Positions 56,616 through 64,000 of a stretch of 64,000 bases of DNA are shown here, piece after piece. A program made the translations under genes and the position numbers. Each line of letters begins with the position of its first letter. Within the stretch, counting starts at the first letter, position 1. Source of the stretch: Microbotryum silenes-acaulis (taxonomy: Eukaryota; Basidiomycota; Microbotryomycetes; Microbotryales; Microbotryaceae). The stretch lies in NCBI GenBank assembly GCA_003665825.1, contig QPFY01000016.1, positions 62,001-126,000 on the forward strand, given 5' to 3'. The notes below the pieces were generated by a model that did no database searches, was not told where the DNA came from, and saw only the letters and a list, made by a program, of their open reading frames with translations.

Positions 56616-58099
56616 TCACGACAAATCGCACACGACGACGGTCTCCGAAAAGATGCCCGTCGAAATAAGCTTATTCTTCCAAGGCACGGCGCTCGTAGGC
56701 CACATGACGTTCGATCCGTCATCCGCGAACGCCAACTCGACCTTGTACTTGTTCCCCAAGTGCCTGCTCTCGTCCGTATTGTTCGAGATCCTCCACGCTT
56801 CCGTAGGCGCGGGGTGCTTGTTCCTGCCGGCCGTAGCCGCGGCTTTGACCCAGTGCAAAGGGTGAGGGAACGTATTGACGTAGACGGAGCCGTCGTCGGC
56901 GACGTGGAGGTTATCCATGATACGACCGACGGGGATGCGATCAGTCGGAATCAAGGTGTGGTCACCGGATTGAATCTCGTACACGGTTAAGACCGGTTCG
57001 CCCGAACTGGCTTGCCACAACTTGTTCTGTGCGCCCATCGCGATCCCATTGGGGTTGTACACGCCTTCAGCAGCGACAATGCACTTGGTCTCACCTGAAG
57101 CAAACTCGCAGTGGATGATGTCGGAGCGGACGTGGTAGAAGATGCCGAAGGCTCGGCCCCAGTGGACCTTGTGACGATGGTCATTGGTGACGTAGAAGGA
57201 GGTCTCGCTGGTCGCCACCACGTTGTTGGGCGTGCGGATCAAAGGATGTCGGATCGTCTTGAGCCACTTCAATTGGTTCGAACCCGTCCTCGTTTCAAAG
57301 ACCTCGATGACACTGTCCGCTCCGAGCTTGGGTGCCAAATCTCGACCTTCGGCGGGAGGACGGTGCGAGTTGAGGAACAAGGTCAGGTGCTTGCGATCAC
57401 TCGCGCGGTGGAAACCTTCGATGGCATGGGTGTTGAAGTCTTTGGTCACTTCGGTCGGAGCGACGATCTCGAGGCGACGGTGCTTGAGCGTGTTGAGATC
57501 CATCACGGCGACGTAATCGACCGAGTGTTCGGGTAGCTTGCTCGCATTGAGATGGAGGATCGCGGGGAGCCAATGCTGACGAGATTCTTGACTGGAGCCA
57601 CACCTGAAAACCAGGAGTAGGATAGAGAAGCAGTGTGAATGTTTCCGAGTCAATGTACGGGACGGTAGAGAAACTCCGCCTCGTCTCGCGCTCCGTCCCA
57701 TTTTTTAGCAGGGGAGGAGAGGCTCCACAATTTGAATGTGGGGAAGAGGCGGCTTCTGGCGTGGGCGATCCTCGCACTCGCAGTAGACATACAGGTAAGC
57801 CTCGTCGGCGTCATAGTCCATCCAGGCATCTTCGACAGCCGGAAGATCTGTTCAATCCACAACAGAGCGGTCAATTCGTGCATCCTCAACTCCGCAGCAA
57901 CGCCTACGCAGAACGGCTCCGTAAAAGCCGGAGCTCTGCGGGGTGGGGATGGTGACGCACCTGGCACGCGTTGGCACTTGGTGTTGTGCAATTGGTTGAC
58001 GGGCCTCGTCAAGCCGATCACCTGGACGATGGGCCAGATGAAGCTGCTGATGAGGAGCAGTCCGGGGAGGATGACGAAGAGCACGGTTCGCGTCTGCAT
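56616..58099 (-). CDS. Paraoxonase/arylesterase-like lactonase
   Basis: Three exons (57961-58099, 57793-57847, 56616-57603) encode 393 aa. An N-terminal hydrophobic segment (VLFVILPGLLLISSFIWPIV) is an uncleaved signal anchor, as in mammalian PON. A six-bladed propeller follows: CQRVPG, VEDAWMDYDADEAYLCGSS, THAIEGFHRA, LIRTPNNVVATSETSFYVTND, YNPNGIAMG and IMDNLHVADDGSVYV, ending CDLS. The Glu/Asp/Asn residues that hold the two calcium ions in PON1 appear conserved (VEDA, PNNV, TND, NPNG, DNL). Enzymes of the family hydrolyse lactones and aryl esters; the substrate here is unknown. A tandem decayed copy lies 3' of it. Intron 2 uses the yeast-type donor GTATGT. Confidence 0.88.
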
Positions 58100-58410
58100 G
58101 GTGGATGGCAGGGTGGGCAGCGCCTGAGGGAGTGTGGAGCTGGGTGTTGGCAGGAGGAGGCAGAGGGCAGGCGCGCGCAGGCTGGCAGGTAAGCGCGGCG
58201 ATTAGATGGACCGGCCGGAGTCCGGTCAGCGGGCGCCGGCAGAAGCGCGAACGGGCAAGGTCATAAGGTTTCTGGGTGTGCAGCGAGGTCACGGTAACCA
58301 CTAAGTGATACAGTCACTCTGTTGGTGTGCATTACGACAGCAACAAACCTCTCGCTAGACTTTGACATTGCGTACACTGGTAGCGAAGGAAGAGCGCAAG
58401 TGAGACAGTC
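58100..58410. other. Spacer upstream of the paraoxonase-like gene
   Basis: Presumed promoter of the paraoxonase-like gene and 3' end of the RhoGEF gene. Nothing else is seen. Confidence 0.5.
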
Positions 58411-61400
58411 CTACTGACGCTTGACCGCGGAAGCGCGATCCGACCCAAGGAGCAACTGGTCGAACAAGCCGGCGCAACTCTGCTCCGTCTTCATCTGCAG
58501 CATGTACACGATGCCCGTCTTCTCCCCTTGGTTGCTCAACTCGATCGCGACGCCCGTCTTGCCGACGCGCTCCACCCCGTCGGTCAAGACGATCGTCGAA
58601 ATTATGGTCTTGTTCTTGTCCGAATCGACGACGAGTTGCTTCGTCATCGAAGGTTTGGAGAGGAACAACTTGAGCTTGGCCGTGCCGAGCGACTTCCATT
58701 GCCCGTGTCCGTGCTGCAGGAAAACCTTGCACCTCATCTGCGCGATCACGGACGCCTGTTCCTTCCGAGCTCGTTTGATTGCGTCGGCATCATCGTCGTC
58801 GACATCGGGGTCAAAGTACATCGAGTCGCGTTCCTGGCGTCGGCCATCGTAGCCGTTGTAGGAACTTCCAGGCGCAGAGCTAGCGGCATACGCAGACGGC
58901 AGATGCTCGCGAGGATCACGCAGACCGTCGGCCGACCTCGAGCGATGAACGGCATGAGAAGGTGGGCCGAGCATCCCTCCGTGGCCATAGTTGTCGGCGC
59001 TGCGGTAACTGTCCTGGCTTCGGCCCATATTAAAGCGTGGGTCGCCACCGACACTGCCGTTCGCGGACGACCTGGCACTCGAGGGTACGGGCGGGATCTC
59101 ATGATGGTTCGAAGAGTAGTGCGTCCCCGACGACGCTGACGATCCGTTCGACCGGGATGACGTCGACTTGACAAGCCGATCTGGAATGCCGTTAGGTGGT
59201 AGCGGCGGTAAATTCGATCGCTGACTTCCTGGCCCGTACTCGTTTGCGTATCCACCTTGCGAAGAGCCGTTGTAGGGTGACTGGCGCCCCGAGTAAGCGG
59301 AAGAAGAACCGGGTTGGTTAGGGGAAGGCACATGGCTTCCGTTCGACGACTGGAACGCTGCCGATTGTGGAGAGGGAGAGACGGAACGACCGATCGAGTT
59401 GGTTGAAGCCGCCGATCCGGGCAGGCCATAGTGTCTCGGCGATGAAGAAGAGGGTTGTGCGTACTGCGGGCTGGGGTACCCATTCGGCGGGGGCCTCGAC
59501 GCAGGAGAGCTGGGATGTGGCCCTGCCGAGAACGCGCGGCGATCCTGTTGATACCCCGGCACAGCCGGCTGACGCGAGGTGTCGATTGTCAGCTTGTTCA
59601 TAGCCGGTAATCGTCTGTCCATCGGCGGGGACGAAGAGGGAGGCACGAAGGACGGCACAGCGCTCGGAGATGTGGTATAGCCAGCATTGATCGGGGACGG
59701 ACCACGAGGTTGTGCCGAATACTCGTGCTGGTTGCTCGCCGGGGACCGCACGGGAAGCGGGTGCACCTCGTTCCACGACTTCGCTGGTAGGCCTCCGGGC
59801 ATATGACCAAGGCTGAGAGGGCTGTAGGGTGCTGTCGGGGAGAGCACGGGCGGCACGGAGCTAGACGTAGCTGCCGTCGGTCTCGCCGATGCGACAGAGT
59901 TTGAGCGAGCCGCAGAGGAAGGTTGGGCCGCACCGAACGCAATCGCATCTTCGAACGACTCTTTCCACTCTTCGAGAGTGCGCCCATCGCTGAAACGGAT
60001 GATCAACGTCTCTTTCTTCATGATCGTGACCTCGAGAGTGTGTTCCGCACTTTGTGACCGAGCGACCCGAAGATGCTTGCCCGCCAACGGAGGGTAGACG
60101 AGCCAGAAGTCGGAGTCGTCTCCATCGCCACCCGTGTTGGCTATCCTTTCCTGCGGTGTCATGCGCTGACAGACGAGGAACAGATCCGTGAGGAGGAATA
60201 GGTGGGCACGATCGATAACGACCTTGTTACCCCTCGGATCCGACCGTGGGTAGAGTGAAAGGGTGACATCACCCGCCCTCCGAAGAGAGCGCGTAAAAGG
60301 TAGGGAAGGGGGAGCCATTTGGAGTTTGCAGTTCTGGTGAAGAGGCAAAGAAGAATACGTCAGCGTCGGCGCCTTCTACCCGCCAGCCAGCGGTGGTTTT
60401 AGATCCGACGCGGCAAACTGACCTTGGGAAGCATCGTGAATATATCCAAAGCCCTCGATGTGTTCAATCTCCGTTCGAGATCCTGTATCCGCGGCGAGGC
60501 CGGGCCTTCGGAGACCGTCGTCGCGGGCGTATGTGTCTTGTTCGAGCCATCCGTGACAGACGATTGTACCGTCGCAGACGACGAGCGGGCGCTGATGAAG
60601 GCGATTGGGTCAGCTTCCACTTCCCCAGCAGGATACCGTACCGCTGTAAGATAGGAGCCACTCACCTCGAATCAAAGCTCGTGTTGACCGTCCCACTCTC
60701 CCCGCTGCTGCGGAGCCCATTCGGTGCAGCTGATGTGTTCCCCGCGCTCGTGCTCGTACTGGCCGTCATATCAGCCGGCGGTGTCATCCGTCTGACCCGT
60801 CTGCGTGCCTCCTCCGTCGGTTCGACCCCACCGTGCAGCACGACCACGCTCGTTTTCCTGGCCTTCTCATAGCTTTCCAACAGCGCGTCCAAGCGGGCGT
60901 TCGCGTCCACGAGAAGTCCACCCACAACTGCAGACCGCAACAGCTTCGCATAGAGTTTCTTGTAGTATTTGAGGCGGATGTGAGGCAAAGAGAAGAGCGC
61001 GTCGAGCGTGAGGTGTGTCGCGTCGTTCAGCTCGTCGTCATTGTCGATCGTGTCGGGCCAGGGCAGTAGCTGTAGCAGCGGCCCGAGTTTGGGGTTCCCT
61101 TGCACGGGAGGGAACAGGTCGAAATCGGTCGCGTATGCTCTGCTGTAGTCGGTGTAGGACGGTGCAAGGTCGTCGACCCATCGCATCAAGAGGTCACCGA
61201 GCGCTCTCGGCGAGGAAGGGTTCGGCCCGATGTCGACCAGTCGCTGTTAGCCCGAGCGGTGTGGAAGGCGAAGTCAGCGGATCAGCGGGACGATGATCGG
61301 AGTAGGTCGATGGACAGAAGCAACTCACGGTCAGAAACAACTCGTTTGTTTTGTAGATGGCATGCATGGACCGAAAGACGGTCACTAGGGCCGGCGGCGG

Positions 61401-62082
61401 TAAGTTCGTGGGCGACCACGCAGCCGCCACGCGCTGCGATTGGGATCCGGTAGATCCGATCGTGTCAGCATATAAAGCAACGCGCGAGGCTCGCATCCCT
61501 TCAAGAATGCGACTGTACCTTGATCACCATGCCCAGATCATCGACGTAGGTCTGCTCCGTATAGATGAGATCCTCGAGCGGATTGGCGCGTTTGGTCGAC
61601 GTTGTCGTCGGGAAAGGCGGTGTGGTGGGCGAAGACGCTGTAGCAATACCGGCTATCGGAGCTGGTGTCGCCGGTAGCCTCAGGGGTGCCACAGCAGGAG
61701 GAGCCATCGGCGCAAACGGGGAGGCCGTTCTCTGACCCAGAGGAGTTGAGCCACCGGCTCGAGCAGCATTGAGGCTAGGAGGTTGCTGCTGGTGCGGAGC
61801 GGAGCCCGAGGGCACCGCCGGAAGCAGGGATGAGCGTCGGGGTTGTCTAGGGATGAAGGCGCCATCGTTCGAGGTCGATGTGCTCGCCATGGACGGTCCC
61901 GGGGCGTAAATGGTCGGTGAAGATGACAGAGGTGACGATGTTGATGGTGCTGCGCTGCTGTACGCGGCGGGCTGGTTGGGCCACGCCGACCTCATCCTCA
62001 GCGACGACGAAAGCGAGGTCGAAGGTGGCGGATCGTGCAACGGCGGCGGAGGTGGAGGGAGGGGAATAGCAGACATGTCCAT
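58411..62082 (-). CDS. DH-PH domain Rho guanine nucleotide exchange factor
   Basis: Five exons (61519-62082, 61329-61433, 60666-61243, 60423-60591, 58411-60333) encode 1112 aa. After a Pro/Ser-rich N-terminus, a DH domain begins at NPLEDLIYTEQTYVDDLGMV near residue 170 and includes FRSMHAIYKTNELFL and LLMRWVDDLAPSYTDYS. A PH domain follows (CKLQMAPPSLPFTRSLRRAG, DRAHLFLLTDLFLVC, GRTLEEWKESFEDAI). Then comes a long Ser/Pro/Tyr-rich disordered region and a conserved C-terminal domain of about 150 residues (FLQHGHGQWKSLGTAKLKLF, DGVERVGKTGVAIEL). It should activate a Rho/Cdc42-type GTPase in polarity or wall synthesis. It lacks the CH/PB1 domains of Cdc24 and the CNH domain of Rom2. Intron 3 must end at TTCATCAG to keep frame. 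An additional 5' exon is possible. Confidence 0.86.
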
Positions 62083-63118
62083 CCCAACGGACAAAGAGGT
62101 GAGGACCTGGGAAGGACGCCCTGGCAACCGCGGATGCGGCGGCTACAGGGGCTTGGGTTTGGGCGTGAGGCTTAAGCCGGCCGGCGAAGACGCGTGATAT
62201 GCGCTCGGTGCTGTTGTCCGGCCAAAGCGCGCGCTCCGCGAGATCGACAAGCGCAGGCGTGACGAGCAGACGAAGCACAGCTTCTAATCGGTGGCACAGT
62301 TGAAGGAGGTCGAGGTTCAGAAGAGAAGAATATACGCGGTACGAGATCGATCCATGTACAGGCGGACCGGGAGGCAGCGTCGATGAACGGCTTGGTCGGT
62401 CGTCGATGAGCAAGCCAGCAACAGCAGCGCGTCGAGGAGAGCGAGGCCGAAGTCAAGTCGCGAGTAGTCGCGAGTTGAGCCGCGAGCGGTCGGTCGCCGT
62501 CGGAGAGTGCGAGTCTGAAACGCTTGACGTGCAACTTGCTGGACCAAAATTTGGGGAGAAGACACACGCAAAGACAAACACGACAGGTGGATACGATACG
62601 TCTCGAAAGGGCCGGGTCGAGTACAGAGTACGAACGAATACCAGCTCTTGGGCGGTTGCCCAAGTTTGCCTGCGCTCGATCGTGGAACAAGTCCCGACGA
62701 TCTGTGCCAATCAGCGCTATCCGGCGTCAGCCACGGCGTTCCCAGCCGCTGGGCGAGACCGAACGCGCGCATGCAGGCACAGCGTACGCAACAAGCACGG
62801 CGTGGGTGGGTCATCGGGGCACAGCAGGGCCGGGCAATGGCCATTTTTAGACCGCATTCTCTTCTTAAAAGTTGGGACTCGTCAACCCGCTACAGCCGCG
62901 CCTTTTACTGTCGCTCTGGCCAAACTGACTGGGTGACAGGTAGTTATACAACATCAGAAAGATTGCAAACGGCATATGTATCCTTGACATGCTCGCACGG
63001 GTTCTGCCTTCGACCGGTCACTCGATCTCCGGCCGGAGCCGGTCGAGCTTGCGAAGGCTCGCCCCTGTCCTGTCCGACTGCCTCGCTAAGCCTACCCCAA
63101 GGCTGCAAACACACGTGC
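62083..63118. other. Intergenic region
   Basis: About 1 kb upstream of the RhoGEF and 3' of the dioxygenase gene. Several overlapping open frames on both strands lack domains. It may contain a 5' leader or exon of the RhoGEF gene. Confidence 0.5.
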
Positions 63119-64000
63119 CTACTTCCACTCGCCTCTGATCCTTTTGGCATTGAGTACCCTCCATCGGCTGAGCACCTCGTCCCCATCGGCGTACGCGCCT
63201 TTCAACCATCGCCCCCTCTCTTGCTCATCAATCGTCTCCAACACCTGCTTGTCGCTCTCAAACTCAAACGCCGTCCGCGCGTGCAGCACCCTCCGGTTGT
63301 CGAACAGCGCGCAATCACCCGGCTGAAGTTGCGTGTCATAGTGAAAGGCCGGGTCGTCGCATTGCTGCGCAAAGAGCTGCAACGCTCGGTGGAGTTTGGC
63401 CAATCGATCGGCCGCGTCGGGCATCGAAGGCAGTGGGAGTGGCCCCTGGAAAGGCGGCGAGTAGTTGATCGCGGTCACGATGGGGTCGAACAGTGTTGAC
63501 TCTGATGCGAGCTCGATCACGGGTCGGTCGTACCGCGTGTGGTAGTCTCCGTTTTTGTACTCGAAGCGCACGAGTTCTCGTGTCAGCACGTCGAATGACG
63601 AAGGATCGATCGAGCGGATCGACATGGCCACGGCGTACGAGTCGACAAAGTACGAGGAACCTCCGATGATACCGCCGTTCAGAAGAGATTGTAGGAACTG
63701 CCATCGAGGTGGGTGCGCAAAGTGACTGCGTTCGAACAGGACAGAGAAAAAGAGTTGCACAATCAGCTTTTGTTGTGTCGGGTACATCTCGCTGAAAGTT
63801 TGCCTCACATCAGATCCATGTGAAGTCCCAGATCCAGGTTCGTGTATGCGATATTCTTCGAGCTTTTCTCGGCCTTGACATCAAACAGATCGCCGTACCA
63901 TGTCCTTCTCACGCTCGCGATCCTTGTGACCAATCGCTTCAACTCGGTGTCCTGTCCTTGCTTTTCACTCGTCGGCACATTCTTGAGGAAGACCAAGCCG
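63119..64000 (-). CDS. Gamma-butyrobetaine hydroxylase/TauD-type Fe(II) dioxygenase (partial, 5' end outside window)
   Basis: Two visible exons (63809-64000, cut by the window edge, and 63119-63725). The first reads VFLKNVPTSEKQ, then TRIASVRRTWYGDLFDVKAE, then NIAYTNLDLGLHMDL, whose H-x-D is the first part of the iron triad. The second has GGSSYFVDSYAVA, LQPGDCALFDNRRVLHARTA with the distal His, and RWLKGAYADGDEVLSRWRVL, with an Arg expected to bind 2-oxoglutarate. This matches gamma-butyrobetaine and trimethyllysine dioxygenases of carnitine synthesis; which of the two cannot be settled without the N-terminus. All metal ligands that can be seen are intact. The intron donor GTGAGG and the phase-2 junction join AT with T to give DLIHF. 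Confidence 0.9.

Noticed and set aside
60594..60665. A 22-nt intron in the RhoGEF gene ending at the first CTTACAG
   Set aside because: Too short and leads to a stop. The acceptor TTCATCAG gives a ~73-nt intron and the correct frame.
62172..62844. Long minus-strand ORFs upstream of the RhoGEF
   Set aside because: No domain and frames conflict with one another. At most a 5' leader.

Overview
The window is nuclear DNA of a fungus, most likely a basidiomycete. Nearly every gene is broken by several short introns (about 45-150 nt, mostly GT-AG), the DNA is moderately GC-rich, and the gene set is typical of fungi: Hir1, Doa10, Atg18, Wapl, a Zn2Cys6 regulator, RTA1 proteins and Kex2-processed secreted proteins. 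Splice models were built by hand. In every complete model the exon phases add up to an intact frame, which supports the junctions. Placement below the phylum is inference only.

Layout. 1-1.6 kb: a partial retroelement-like ORF (-) beside an intron-containing tRNA-Val. 2.1-21.2 kb is a dense housekeeping block: BIR1 (+), type II PI 4-kinase LSB6 (-), a histidine acid phosphatase (+), HIR1 (-), a sphingoid base/diacylglycerol-type lipid kinase (-) and DOA10 (+). 22.4-33.2 kb is looser and built of local duplications: two paralogous secreted cysteine-containing proteins (-), one carrying a glycine-rich repeat array, then two RTA1-family membrane proteins (+) with the same nine-exon structure flanking an F-box-like gene. 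33.9-54.6 kb: a FIT/Scs3 lipid-droplet protein (+), a Zn2Cys6 regulator (-), an M1 aminopeptidase (+), two membrane proteins of unknown role (+), a secreted double-psi-barrel protein (+), Wapl (-) and ATG18 (+) from a shared promoter region. 54.7-58.1 kb: a paraoxonase/arylesterase-like gene (-) and a decayed tandem copy of it. 58.4-64 kb: a DH-PH Rho exchange factor (-) and the 3' part of a gamma-butyrobetaine hydroxylase-like dioxygenase (-).

There is no operon logic, but some themes recur. Bir1, Wapl and Hir1 act on chromosomes and chromatin. Lsb6, the lipid kinase, Scs3/FIT, Atg18 and Doa10 act on membranes, phosphoinositides and the ER. The most novel-looking material is the secreted paralog pair at 22.4-25.8 kb. 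Other points of interest are the GC-AG introns, the lost splice donor in one RTA1 copy, the paraoxonase pseudogene and the two-barrel secreted protein.
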